DNA of 64,000 nt from Dyella flava (GTDB taxonomy: Bacteria; Pseudomonadota; Gammaproteobacteria; Xanthomonadales; Rhodanobacteraceae). Under the pieces are notes generated by a model. That model searched no databases. It was not told where the DNA came from and was given only the letters and a program-made list of their open reading frames with translations. This document shows, in pieces, positions 53,576 to 63,253 of the stretch (position 1 is the stretch's first letter; the number at the start of each line of letters is the position of its first letter). The stretch is from NCBI RefSeq assembly GCF_016904955.1, contig NZ_JADIKE010000031.1, positions 62,001 through 126,000 of the forward strand, given 5' to 3'. The position numbers and the translations under genes are program-made.

Positions 53576-54232
53576 TTACGGTGTAACGCGATGGTGCGTG
53601 GTACGCCCCAGGCGAAGCATGTCCCCGGGCGACCGAAATACCTGACCGGGATTCATCTTCAGCAGTGCGTCCAGATGGGTATATCCCCACGCCACGGCGC
53701 CAAACGTGACGCCCGCCTTGGCGGCCGCTTCGGCGTCCCTGATCTCGTCGCCGATATAGATCGCTTCGGCTTCGTCAGTCCGCGTCACCTTCAAGATCCG
53801 GCGCAGGCGATGCGCCTTGCCGAACACGGTCGAATCGCATTCCAGCGCCACGAAACGGCTGACCAGCGCTTCGCCCAGTACCGCCTTGACGTTTGCAGTG
53901 GAGTTTGAGGTGGCGAGAGCTAGCCGGATGCCGGCCTGCAGCATCTGGCCCAAGACGTCGATCATGTCCGAAAACGGCCGTATTTCATCGATCCGCTGAT
54001 GCATTACCTTTCGAAAATCGGCAAGTACCGCAGGTACTTTCCATAACGGCAGCTCAAGCTCACGCATGATCTCGGCAACACTCATGCCGCGCAGCCTGCC
54101 CTGCTGCTCCTGCGTCACGCATCGAAAGCCATGCCTGACCGCCAGCACGTTGACCGAATCAGCAAAGACCGGATACGTGTCGGCCAACGTCCCATCGAAA
54201 TCGAAAATGGCAAGTTTCATCTTGCCGTGCAT
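53576..54232 (-). CDS. HAD-superfamily hydrolase (phosphoglycolate phosphatase-like)
   Basis: 218 residues; a start four codons later (MKLAIFDFDG) is equally possible, since neither has a good ribosome site. HAD motifs: I FDFDGTLADT, II LALATSNST, III Lys in FGKAHRLRRIL, IV YIGDEIRDAEAAAKAG. The cap lies after motif I and is helical, as in subfamily I phosphatases such as Gph. Substrate not predictable. It stands between the marR promoter and a luciferase-like gene. Confidence 0.9.
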   Translation of the reverse strand: MHGKMKLAIFDFDGTLADTYPVFADSVNVLAVRHGFRCVTQEQQGRLRGMSVAEIMRELELPLWKVPAVLADFRKVMHQRIDEIRPFSDMIDVLGQMLQAGIRLALATSNSTANVKAVLGEALVSRFVALECDSTVFGKAHRLRRILKVTRTDEAEAIYIGDEIRDAEAAAKAGVTFGAVAWGYTHLDALLKMNPGQVFRSPGDMLRLGRTTHHRVTP

Positions 54233-54256
54233 TGTGATGAATCGCGCCGGCGAAGC

Positions 54257-55255
<999 letters not shown>

Positions 55256-55420
55256 GGAGGGGCCTCGGAAGGAAGCTCCCTATCTGGGGACGGCTTGGTG
55301 CAATGCCAGTGTGACTTTTGCTTCTCGTGAAAGAAGGACGAGGGTGAGAAGCAGTCCTGTGCGGAAGTGAATCTCGTGCACCAGAGCATCGGAGCGAACG
55401 CGCGGTAACCATGATCATCG

Positions 55421-55513
55421 TGGCAAGCGCAGCCCCTTACCCCAGCCCTCTCCTCGCTCCTCAGAGCCGAGCACATCCATGTGCTCTCCCCGCGTGCCCC
55501 GAAGGGAGAGGGT
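55421..55513 (+). repeat. Intergenic palindromic repeat, long form (R8)
   Basis: GGCAAGCGCAGCCCCTTACC, CTCTCCTCGCTCCTCAGAGC, inner hairpin GAGCACATCCATGTGCTC, then GTGCCCCGAAGGGAGAGGG. It is 41 bases downstream of the cupin_8 gene stop. The flanking GGTAACCATGATCATCGT matches the lead-in of R6 and R7 in pattern. Confidence 0.87.
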
Positions 55514-55553
55514 GCATGTACAGCGGAGTGGGATTTTACGCTGCTGCAAAACC

Positions 55554-56576
55554 TCAGAACGCGGTCTGCGGCGGGTACTCGGCCGTAAAGTCGTTATCCC
55601 ACAGGAAATTGGTGAACGTCACCGTGGCGGAGATTTCCAACCCTTCCACGAAATGCCAGCAGCCCACCGGCAAAAACAGCACTTCGCCGGGATTCAGCGT
55701 GCAGGAAAGCACCTGCACGTCACGCATCTGCGGATAACGTTGCAGGTCAATCTGCCGCGCATCGACATGAGTAAAGCAATGCTCGTGGTTGTAGACATGC
55801 GCGATCTCACAGGCGGGCATGAGCAGCACGCGCTTGCGTCCCATCACCTGCGCCATGAAATTGTTGGTGAGATCGTGATGGAACGGCGTGATCGTGCCAG
55901 ACGGACCGAACCACAGGAATCCCTGGCTTGAGCCGATGCTGCTCAGATACTCGGGAATCTGCACGATGTCCTGCCACAACAGATCGAGGGCCTGGCGATT
56001 CTGCCCTTCGTTGTAGGCCGTCATATAGAAGTCGTTGCTGCGATCGGCGCTACGCACCAGCTCGACGTAATCGCCAAACAGCATCGTCTTGCGATGTGCC
56101 GTCTTGCGCAATTCGTACTGGGCATCCGCATCGCGGCCGAACTGGATTTCCACTTCACGATCGCCGCAGCGGTCCTTGAAGTAATCGAGTCCCCACTTCG
56201 TCAGCGCCGGCCAGTCTTCCATCATGCCGGTGATGATCACCGGGCGTCCGGCGGTGTAATAGGCATTGAGAAATTCTTCGCGCGACAACTGGTGGCGCCG
56301 CGGCACCTCGACGTCGCGCAGACGATTCATATGGCGCTGTGTCTCGAGCACCCAGTCGTGCTTGGCCAGGCGATTGCGCAGTCGTTGCGCGCCCGCGATG
56401 TACGGGCTGGCCATGGCCTGTTGCAGCTCGTGCACGGCTTCTTCATGCGGGATGCCGGCGCGCAGCATCTGTTCGTAGATGCTTTGCGGCGGCCCATCCA
56501 GCAACAGGTTTTCCGCAATCCAGCGGCGCCACTCGTTATCGACGTGGACAACCGGCCTCAACTCGACATGCGCCAT
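55554..56576 (-). CDS. Cupin_8/JmjC-like protein (putative Fe(II)/2-oxoglutarate oxygenase)
   Basis: 340 residues from ATG 56574-56576, with GAGGGG upstream. An N-terminal helical region (about 1-100) is followed by GRPVIITGMMEDWPALTKWG, DFYMTAYNEGQNRQALDLLW, and FLWFGPSGTITPFHHDLTNN, which holds the HxD metal pair (HHD). RKRVLLMPACE follows, and GEVLFLPVGCWHFVEGL supplies the distal His. This is the FIH-type fold. Relatives in Xanthomonadales often sit near TonB receptors or halogenases; none is here. Probably a hydroxylase of protein or small-molecule targets. Confidence 0.88.
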   Translation of the reverse strand: MAHVELRPVVHVDNEWRRWIAENLLLDGPPQSIYEQMLRAGIPHEEAVHELQQAMASPYIAGAQRLRNRLAKHDWVLETQRHMNRLRDVEVPRRHQLSREEFLNAYYTAGRPVIITGMMEDWPALTKWGLDYFKDRCGDREVEIQFGRDADAQYELRKTAHRKTMLFGDYVELVRSADRSNDFYMTAYNEGQNRQALDLLWQDIVQIPEYLSSIGSSQGFLWFGPSGTITPFHHDLTNNFMAQVMGRKRVLLMPACEIAHVYNHEHCFTHVDARQIDLQRYPQMRDVQVLSCTLNPGEVLFLPVGCWHFVEGLEISATVTFTNFLWDNDFTAEYPPQTAF

Positions 56577-56709
56577 GACATCCCCTCGCAACCTTGCCTG
56601 GCCCCTTCAGGGGCCGAGCTTAGCGCAGCAGAAGTCGTCAGGAAGTGGATGTTGTCGACGAATCGGCAGACCTGGACAGTGCCCCCGACGGCGCTATCCA
56701 CAACTGGAA

Positions 56710-56755
56710 TAAAGTTTAACTTTATTTCCCAATTAATTGTTTTATATAAACTTTA
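56710..56755. promoter_or_regulatory. AT-rich inverted repeat upstream of the cupin_8 gene
   Basis: TAAAGTTTA (56710-56718) and TAAACTTTA (56747-56755) are perfect inverted repeats in an otherwise GC-rich region, between the pgm stop and the cupin_8 gene. It may be a promoter/operator or an A/T stem-loop. Confidence 0.45.
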
Positions 56756-56756
56756 A

Positions 56757-58406
56757 TTACGCGCCAAGCGCAGCATCGACGATCTTTTGCGCCTCCCGCA
56801 GAATCTCCTGCAGATGCGCCTCGCTCTGGAAGCTCTCGCCGTAGATCTTGTAGATCTCTTCCGTGCCGGATGGGCGCGCCGCAAACCAGCCACTGGCCGC
56901 CATCACCTTGATGCCACCGATGGCCGCGTTATTGCCCGGCGCGCGATCCAGCACCTGCTCGATCTTCTCTCCGGCGAGCTCCTGGCTTTGCAACTGCTGC
57001 GGCGAAAGCTTGGAAAGCTTCGCCTTCTGCGCCCCGCTGGCGGGTGCATCGATACGGCTGGAGTACGGCTTGCCGAGCACGTCGGTGAGGTCGGCGAAAA
57101 GCTGGCCCGGGTCCTTGCCAGTACGCGCGGTCATCTCGGCAGCAAGCAGGGCCGGCACGATGCCGTCCTTGTCGGTAGACCACACCCCGCCGTCGTGGCG
57201 CAGCATCGAGGCGCCGGCGCTTTCCTCACAACCAAAGCCCAATGAGCCTTCGAACAAGCCATCGGCGAACCATTTAAAACCGACCGGCACTTCGTACAGC
57301 CGGCGACCGAGGCGTTGCGTTACCCGATCGATCAACGAACTGCTGACCACCGTCTTGCCGACACCGGCCTTTTCGTTCCATTGCGGACGATGCCGATAGA
57401 GGTAATCCACCATCACCGCCAGGTAGTTGTTCGGCAGCATCAGCCCGCTGCTGCGTGCGACGACGCCGTGACGGTCGTGGTCGGTATCGCAGGCGAACGC
57501 CACGTCATAGTGGTCCTTCAGCCCGATCAGACGCTGCATGGCATGCGGCGAAGAAGGATCCATGCGGATCTTGCCGTCCCAGTCCACCGTCATGAATCGA
57601 AAAGTGGGATCCACCGTTTCACTGACCACGGTCAGATCGATACCGTAGCGCTGCGCAATCGGCTGCCAGTAATGCACGCCGGCGCCACCCAGCGGATCGA
57701 CCGCCATGTGCACGCCGGCGTTGCGGATCACCGCAAAGTCGACGATGTTTTGCAGATCATCCACGTACTGCGCGAGGTAATCGTGCTCCTTCACCAGGCC
57801 GGAGCGCCGCGCCTGGGCATAGCTGATCCGCTTTACACCATCCAGCCCGGCTTCCAGCAAGGCATTGGCGCGCTGCTGGATCCAGCCGGTGACATCGGTA
57901 TCGGCCGGACCACCGTTGGGAGGGTTGTATTTGAAGCCGCCATCGCTGGGGGGATTGTGCGAAGGCGTCACCACAATGCCGTCGGCCAATCCCTGTTGGC
58001 GGCCGTGGTTATAGACCAGGATGGCGTGCGAGACAGCCGGCGTCGGCGTGTATTCGTCGCCAGCGGAAATCATCACCGGTACATCATTGGCGACCAGCAC
58101 TTCCAGCGCACTTTCGAACGCCGGGCGAGACAGCGCATGCGTATCGATGCCGATGAACAAGGGACCGTCGATGTGCTTGTACCGGCGGTAATCGCAGATG
58201 GCCTGGCTGATGGCCAGTACATGCCATTCGTTGAAGCTGCGGTCGAACGATGAACCGCGATGACCGGAAGTGCCGAATGCCACGCGCTGCGCGGGCGCCG
58301 CGGGATCCGGCCGCAGGGCGGCATAGGCGTCCAGCAGTTTCGACACGTCCACCAACAGGGATTCCGGTGCGACCTTACCGGCCAGTTTGTCGACTTTGGC
58401 GTTCAC
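56757..58406 (-). CDS. pgm: Phosphoglucomutase (alpha-D-glucose phosphate specific)
   Basis: 549 residues, GTG start at 58404-58406 with GAGGG six bases upstream. Interconverts glucose-1-phosphate and glucose-6-phosphate. Motifs: [20 protein letters not shown] at the N-terminus, [20 protein letters not shown] with the phosphoserine S149, the metal loop [25 protein letters not shown] for sugar binding, and [16 protein letters not shown] for phosphate. E. coli Pgm is 546 residues. It feeds UDP-glucose and polysaccharide synthesis. Confidence 0.97.
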   Translation of the reverse strand: MNAKVDKLAGKVAPESLLVDVSKLLDAYAALRPDPAAPAQRVAFGTSGHRGSSFDRSFNEWHVLAISQAICDYRRYKHIDGPLFIGIDTHALSRPAFESALEVLVANDVPVMISAGDEYTPTPAVSHAILVYNHGRQQGLADGIVVTPSHNPPSDGGFKYNPPNGGPADTDVTGWIQQRANALLEAGLDGVKRISYAQARRSGLVKEHDYLAQYVDDLQNIVDFAVIRNAGVHMAVDPLGGAGVHYWQPIAQRYGIDLTVVSETVDPTFRFMTVDWDGKIRMDPSSPHAMQRLIGLKDHYDVAFACDTDHDRHGVVARSSGLMLPNNYLAVMVDYLYRHRPQWNEKAGVGKTVVSSSLIDRVTQRLGRRLYEVPVGFKWFADGLFEGSLGFGCEESAGASMLRHDGGVWSTDKDGIVPALLAAEMTARTGKDPGQLFADLTDVLGKPYSSRIDAPASGAQKAKLSKLSPQQLQSQELAGEKIEQVLDRAPGNNAAIGGIKVMAASGWFAARPSGTEEIYKIYGESFQSEAHLQEILREAQKIVDAALGA

Positions 58407-58496
58407 GTACGGCCCTCAACCATGGTTATGGCCGTGCATTATCCGCGACGGCCCATAACCCTTTTGTACACGGGATGTTTACCGGTCGCGGTTTGT

Positions 58497-59228
58497 TCAG
58501 GCCGAGGAAACCGCCACGCCGCTCACCAGTGTCGCAGCGAGCGCTTTCAAATCGCCAATCGTGTCGATGGTGTGATCCGGCGCGGGATGGATGCTGGCCA
58601 GATCGGCCTTTGCAGCATAGTGCCCCTGCCGCACAAAGACCGTGGTGAGCTTGTCGCCCAGACTGCGCTTCATCGCCGCCAGCAAATTGGGCTTGTCATC
58701 CACCATCACATAATGCTGCGCCGGATAACGTGCCTGCATCGCATCCAGCGAAAGCTCCTTGTGCACGAAAATCAGCACCTCGCCACGCACGGCGCCATAG
58801 ATGCCGGATCGATCGATCTTGTGCGGCTGAAACACGATATCGCCGTCTGACAGGATCACCGCGCGGCCAAGCGTGTTCAGGGCCTCGATGGTCGACAGCG
58901 CATGGGGAAACACCTGCTCTTCGAACGGATAATCCAGCAGCCAGGCGGAGGTGGCGAGCAAGCCCGGGCGGGCATCCTGATCGCGCCGGAAGTGTTGCAG
59001 TGCGCCGAGGTAATCGGCGTAACCCACGGTATCGCGCAATTGCTCATAGACGGACCAGTAACGATCGCACTCTTCCTGCCCGAATTGCTGCACGAGGTGC
59101 GCACGCAGATCCGACGCGAAACGATCGTTGTCCAGCAAGGTGTTATCGACGTCCAACAGAAATACGGTAGAAGATGCGTTTACGGCTTGGGTCACAGCTG
59201 ATGTCCACGTCATGTTCGCCGCCGTCAT
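58497..59228 (-). CDS. HAD family hydrolase
   Basis: 243 residues; an internal ATG at residue 6 is an alternative start. HAD motif I VFLLDVDNTLLDND, motif II AVILSDGDIV, Lys in the FVHKELSLD segment, motif IV YVMVDDKPNLLAAMK. The arrangement with a large helical cap suggests a phosphatase with broad sugar-phosphate preference. It lies 90 bases upstream of pgm on the same strand. Upstream, 59229-59616 has no gene and holds a palindrome. Confidence 0.85.
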   Translation of the reverse strand: MTAANMTWTSAVTQAVNASSTVFLLDVDNTLLDNDRFASDLRAHLVQQFGQEECDRYWSVYEQLRDTVGYADYLGALQHFRRDQDARPGLLATSAWLLDYPFEEQVFPHALSTIEALNTLGRAVILSDGDIVFQPHKIDRSGIYGAVRGEVLIFVHKELSLDAMQARYPAQHYVMVDDKPNLLAAMKRSLGDKLTTVFVRQGHYAAKADLASIHPAPDHTIDTIGDLKALAATLVSGVAVSSA

Positions 59229-59430
59229 CGATCATCGGCTATCGATAACGATCCATAGCCAATGAGCGGGATGCGGCGCGGCTCCGCATGCCCTGGCGGG
59301 CCAGGCGGCATCCGGTCTTTGGCTGCCCGATGCGGTTGGCCCACGCTATAAAGCCCGGGCAGTATGCCACCCCGGCGGCTTATCCGGGTCAAAAGCGATA
59401 TCGCGATAAATTAACGGCCAGCCGTGTCGT

Positions 59431-59444
59431 GTGCTGATCAGCAC
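59431..59444. promoter_or_regulatory. Perfect 14-bp palindrome in a divergent intergenic region
   Basis: GTGCTGATCAGCAC, fully self-complementary, in the gap of about 390 bp (59229-59616) between the HAD gene (-) and the binding-protein gene (+). No gene is seen in that gap. Candidate operator for one or both. Confidence 0.4.
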
Positions 59445-59616
59445 CCTTGTTTGCGCCGCGCACAATGCTCTGAATCGCAACCAGCGGACACGGCTCGCCG
59501 GACATTTCATGGCGCTCACATTTCCCTTACATCATCGAGGCTTGCGCCGAATCGGTGTTCGAACGAAGATCGGGCCGACGGCCTGACACCGCGGTCGCCG
59601 ACCATTGGGGATAGAC

Positions 59617-60468
59617 ATGCGCTTGCTTCAGGTAATGGGCTGTCTGGTTTCTCTTGTGCTGGTGGGTGCGTTGGCCAAGGCGCCGATGGTTTCCGGGGCA
59701 GCGGCAAAATCACCCCATACGTCGCAGGTGTCCGGCGACACACTGTCAACCATTCAAAGGCGCGGCGTGATACGTGTAGGTGTCGCGGTGAACGCGCCCT
59801 GGGTGCTGCAAGACAAAGCCGGTCAGTGGATCGGGCTGGATATCGATCTGGCCCGGCAGTTCGCGCAGGACATGCGCTGGCAGATCGAACTGGTGCCGAC
59901 TACCTGGTCTACGGCTATCGAAGACCTGCGCGCCGGCCGTTTCGACGTGCTCGCCGCAGGCCTGAGCGTGACGCCCCAGCGCGCCTTGCTGTTGAAATAC
60001 AGCCATCCATATGGCGCGTTCGCGCTGGGCCTGGTGGTGAACCGCAAATCCCTCGGCAAGGATGATCTGCTGACACTGGAAACCGGCGAAGGCAAACACA
60101 AGGTCGCCGTGCTTTCGGGCACAGTCACCGCGGCCACGGCCAAGGAATATCTCGGCAATAGCGATCTGCTGGAAATCAACGATGAGAACAAGGCGATCGA
60201 GGACCTACGCAATGGCACGCTGGATGGCCTGATTGCCGAACAGCCACTGCCGGATGCGCTTGCGCGTTCCTACCCCGATCAGCTTCACACGCTCGATGTG
60301 AGTACGTACGGCAAGACCGCGCATGCGTTTGCGGTACGCAGCGAGGACCAGAACCTGGTGGATGTCGTCAACGCATGGCTGACTTACGAAGACGCTACCG
60401 GCTGGATCCAGTCGCGCAAGGAATTCTGGATTCATAGCGCGGCGTGGATTGAGTTGATGGGAACCTGA
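59617..60468 (+). CDS. Periplasmic amino-acid-type solute-binding protein (PBP2 family)
   Basis: 283 residues from ATG 59617, with TTGGGGATAG upstream. The signal peptide ends near PMVSGAAA. The family-3 signature region IGLDIDLARQFAQDM is preceded by VIRVGVAVNAPW and followed by FDVLAAGLSVTPQRALLLKY. LDGLIAEQPLPDALARSYP is the second lobe. ABC permease and ATPase genes are not adjacent, so it may be an orphan receptor or serve a distant transporter. Confidence 0.88.
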   Translation: MRLLQVMGCLVSLVLVGALAKAPMVSGAAAKSPHTSQVSGDTLSTIQRRGVIRVGVAVNAPWVLQDKAGQWIGLDIDLARQFAQDMRWQIELVPTTWSTAIEDLRAGRFDVLAAGLSVTPQRALLLKYSHPYGAFALGLVVNRKSLGKDDLLTLETGEGKHKVAVLSGTVTAATAKEYLGNSDLLEINDENKAIEDLRNGTLDGLIAEQPLPDALARSYPDQLHTLDVSTYGKTAHAFAVRSEDQNLVDVVNAWLTYEDATGWIQSRKEFWIHSAAWIELMGT

Positions 60469-60502
60469 GGGTACCTGCCTCGCAAAACGGAGGCAGGCAC
60501 CC
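60469..60502. terminator. Hairpin between convergent genes
   Basis: GGGTACCTGCCTC, loop, GAGGCAGGCACCC: a 13-base stem with a 2x2 internal mismatch. It lies between the binding-protein stop and the S46 peptidase stop. No T run follows. Confidence 0.6.
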
Positions 60503-60512
60503 GTCAGAAGCA

Positions 60513-62594
60513 TTACAGATGTCCCTGGGTCAACTCGTCCGCAAGACGCGGCAGGTTGTACACCTTGCGTACCGATTCAACCAGCGCGGCGGTGTCCACG
60601 GCAACCGCACGGTTGTTGCTGCCGTCGTAGACGAAGTCACCGCCCAGTGAATGGATGTTGCCGTCAAAGATCAGACCGACGGCGTGACCTTCGCGGTCGA
60701 TCACCGGGCTGCCGGAATTGCCGCCGATAATGTCGTTGTCGGTGACGAAATCCATCGGTGTAGACATATCGAGCTTGCCCTGCGCCTTCACCCAGCTCTC
60801 CGGCAGCTTGAACGGATCGGCGCCGGTGGCACGCTTGTACAAGCCGTCGAAATGGGTAAAGGGCGGCACGGGTTCGCCGTTTTCATTCCAGCCCACTACC
60901 TTGCCGTAGGAAAGGCGCAGCGTGAACGTCGCATCGGGATAGCTGGTCAACCCATCGCGATCAAACCGGGCCTTGGCGATGGCTTCGTTGGCCTTGTCCG
61001 TGGGCGCGACGACTTCGTCTTCATACGCCTTGCGAATCTTGCGCGACTCGGCATCGACCTGGCGGGCCAGCAGGATCATCGGATCATTCGATGCTTCAAT
61101 CGCCTTTTCGCCGCCATCCCAGAGTTGCTTGCGCACCGCCGGATCAGCCAGCCTGGTGCCGCTGACCAGCTGCTGCGCACGCTGCTCGGGCGAATCCTTG
61201 CCGAGCACTTCATGCACGGTCGGATCATCCGCGCCAAGCGTCTGGCGCAGCTTGCCCAGCGACCAGGCCATCAGGGTTTCCTCGTACTGCGGATAAACCG
61301 GTACGTCCGATTCCACCGTTTGCTGCACGGCCGGCAGATTCGCATCCCGGTAATCCGGCAAGCGCTCGGCGTCTGGCTTCACACGCTCGGCGGCGGCACG
61401 CACCAGCGTGCGCGCATCGTGAAACAGCTCGCCGAACTGGCCGAAACCGATGCCACGCTCAAGCATGGCGTAGCGCATGTAGAGATCCTTGCCGCGTTGT
61501 TGGGCGCGGTCGATCTCCGTCCAGGGATCACCGTACTTGGCGCGCCGCTCGGGTGTCGCCGCCATCCATTGTCGCAAGGCGGCATCCTGAGCACGCTTTT
61601 GCTCAACGAAATGGTCGTCGGCCAGCGTCTGCAACCAGCCGTTATAGGCTTTGATCGAGTTCTCGATGCCGAACTGCAGCTCCTGCGACTCCTTGCCCTG
61701 CTCCGCGCCGCCGCGAGCGTATTCCCACAGCATGCCGCGCAATTCCGACAGCAAGGCATAACCCGGCACGATCTGGAAATCGCGCAAGGCCGACAACTGC
61801 GGCCAGGTCAAGCCGCGCCGGGTCGAGCCGGGATTGCCGACCACGAACGTCATATCGCCCGCTTTCGGTCCCTGCGTATCGAACTTGAAGAACTGCGGCG
61901 TATTCGCCGGCTTGCCATTGACGTAGGCGCGGAAGAAGGTGACGTCCAGGTCATAGCGCGGAAAGTTGAAATTGTCCGGATCGCCGCCGAAAAACGCGAT
62001 GCTTTGTTCCGGCGCGAAAACCAGGCGCACATCCTGGTAGCGGCGATACTTGTACAGCGCGTAGCGGCCGCCGTTGTAGAGCGTGATCACATCGCAACGC
62101 CAGGTCTTGGCATCGCCGTTCACGCATTGCTGTTCCAGTTTGCTGTCAATGGCGCGTTCGGCCATCACGCGATCCGCACCGCTCTTGCCGGCGGTCGCGG
62201 CGCTCACCTGGGCGGTCACGTCGGTAATCGATTCAAGCTGATTGAGTTCGACGTCGGGGCACTTCGGTTCGTCTTCCTGCTTGAGCGCGATGTAGCCGTT
62301 GGACATGTAGTCCTCATGCCCCTTGGAAAGCTGGGACAGGCAGGCGTTGGCGCAGTGATGATTGGTCATCACCAGCCCATTGGCCGACACAAACGAACCC
62401 GAACAACCTTGCGCCAACCGCAACGCCGCATGTTGCACAAGGTCGATCCACTGCTGGGTGGGAGTGAACCCGTATTGCTGCTGCATCTGCTTGACCGGCA
62501 GGTGGTCCATCGTCCACATGCCTTCATCGGCCATGGCCGTGCCTGCCCCGGCCACGAACAGACCGGCCAGCACCAAACCGCACATCTGCTTCAT
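60513..62594 (-). CDS. S46 family exported dipeptidyl peptidase (Dpp7/Dpp11-like)
   Basis: 693 residues from ATG 62592-62594, with GAGGGGAG upstream. Signal peptide ending GAGTAMA-D, then the typical start DEGMWTMDHLP. Serine-protease-like triad: His in GLVMTNHHCANAC (about H80), Asp in FFGGDPDNFNFPRYDLD, Ser in IIGGNSGSPVIDREG. ADEGMW plus these blocks define S46. Such enzymes cleave dipeptides from peptide N-termini in the periplasm. Together with the M13 and M61 enzymes it suggests a protein-rich lifestyle. Confidence 0.96.
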   Translation of the reverse strand: MKQMCGLVLAGLFVAGAGTAMADEGMWTMDHLPVKQMQQQYGFTPTQQWIDLVQHAALRLAQGCSGSFVSANGLVMTNHHCANACLSQLSKGHEDYMSNGYIALKQEDEPKCPDVELNQLESITDVTAQVSAATAGKSGADRVMAERAIDSKLEQQCVNGDAKTWRCDVITLYNGGRYALYKYRRYQDVRLVFAPEQSIAFFGGDPDNFNFPRYDLDVTFFRAYVNGKPANTPQFFKFDTQGPKAGDMTFVVGNPGSTRRGLTWPQLSALRDFQIVPGYALLSELRGMLWEYARGGAEQGKESQELQFGIENSIKAYNGWLQTLADDHFVEQKRAQDAALRQWMAATPERRAKYGDPWTEIDRAQQRGKDLYMRYAMLERGIGFGQFGELFHDARTLVRAAAERVKPDAERLPDYRDANLPAVQQTVESDVPVYPQYEETLMAWSLGKLRQTLGADDPTVHEVLGKDSPEQRAQQLVSGTRLADPAVRKQLWDGGEKAIEASNDPMILLARQVDAESRKIRKAYEDEVVAPTDKANEAIAKARFDRDGLTSYPDATFTLRLSYGKVVGWNENGEPVPPFTHFDGLYKRATGADPFKLPESWVKAQGKLDMSTPMDFVTDNDIIGGNSGSPVIDREGHAVGLIFDGNIHSLGGDFVYDGSNNRAVAVDTAALVESVRKVYNLPRLADELTQGHL

Positions 62595-62726
62595 AGCGAT
62601 CTCCCCTCGTGGGGCAAAGGCCACGGTATGTGCCTTTGCGCCCCACCAGTATGAGATAGCTGTTACAACATAACAATGTGACGCATGGCATGGCCTGGAC
62701 GCAGTCATTCCACGTCCAGCCTGGAG

Positions 62727-63227
62727 CTATGCCTTGGCCGCCTCGGCTGCTTTTTCGATCAGCGTGGTCAGCTTCTTATCCAGCTGCAAACCGACCTCGG
62801 TCACCTCCGGATGACCGAACTGCCCGAACAGCGAGGACGGCAGATCAAACTCCACCCGCGTCGTCTGTGCATCGATGGCGTAAACCAGCACGGTCAGTGG
62901 TGCATACAGCGCGGCACGGATATCGTGACGCGTCATCGAAAACGCCACCAGCGGATTGCCGATGTGATACCGGAACGCCTTTTGCGGCTGTCCATGCAAG
63001 GTCGGCAGACGGCCATGATCCTGCATACCGAAGATCATCAGGCCCTGCTCGCCTTGCATGCCTTCGATCAATGCCCACACCGACGCGGCGTCGGTGCCTT
63101 GGCGAAGAGCCTGCGGTTCGAAGCGGCCGGCCAGCCGTTCGAGCTCGTGGGTAAAGCTATCGAAAGCCGCTTTTAGGTCGATGACGCTGTGCGAAACAGT
63201 GATGGGTTGTGAAGAAGTGATGGTCAT
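62727..63227 (-). CDS. DUF302 domain-containing protein
   Basis: 166 residues from ATG 63225-63227; the ribosome site is weak. DUF302 pattern: SVIDLKAAFDSFTHELERLA, GLMIFGMQDHGRLPTLHGQP, AFRYHIGNPLVAFSMTRHDI, APLTVLVYAIDAQTTRVEFD. It is a small soluble alpha/beta domain of unknown function. No signal peptide is visible in the chosen reading. It lies 26 bases downstream of the MFS gene, in the same orientation, and is likely cotranscribed with it. Confidence 0.85.
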   Translation of the reverse strand: MTITSSQPITVSHSVIDLKAAFDSFTHELERLAGRFEPQALRQGTDAASVWALIEGMQGEQGLMIFGMQDHGRLPTLHGQPQKAFRYHIGNPLVAFSMTRHDIRAALYAPLTVLVYAIDAQTTRVEFDLPSSLFGQFGHPEVTEVGLQLDKKLTTLIEKAAEAAKA

Positions 63228-63253
63228 GACGATAGTCCAATCATTAATGGTTT

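Noticed and set aside
60651..62654. Open frame of about 667 codons on the plus strand
   Set aside because: It is antisense to the S46 peptidase gene. It has Arg/His-rich low-complexity sequence and no family motif; such mirror frames are common in high-GC genes.
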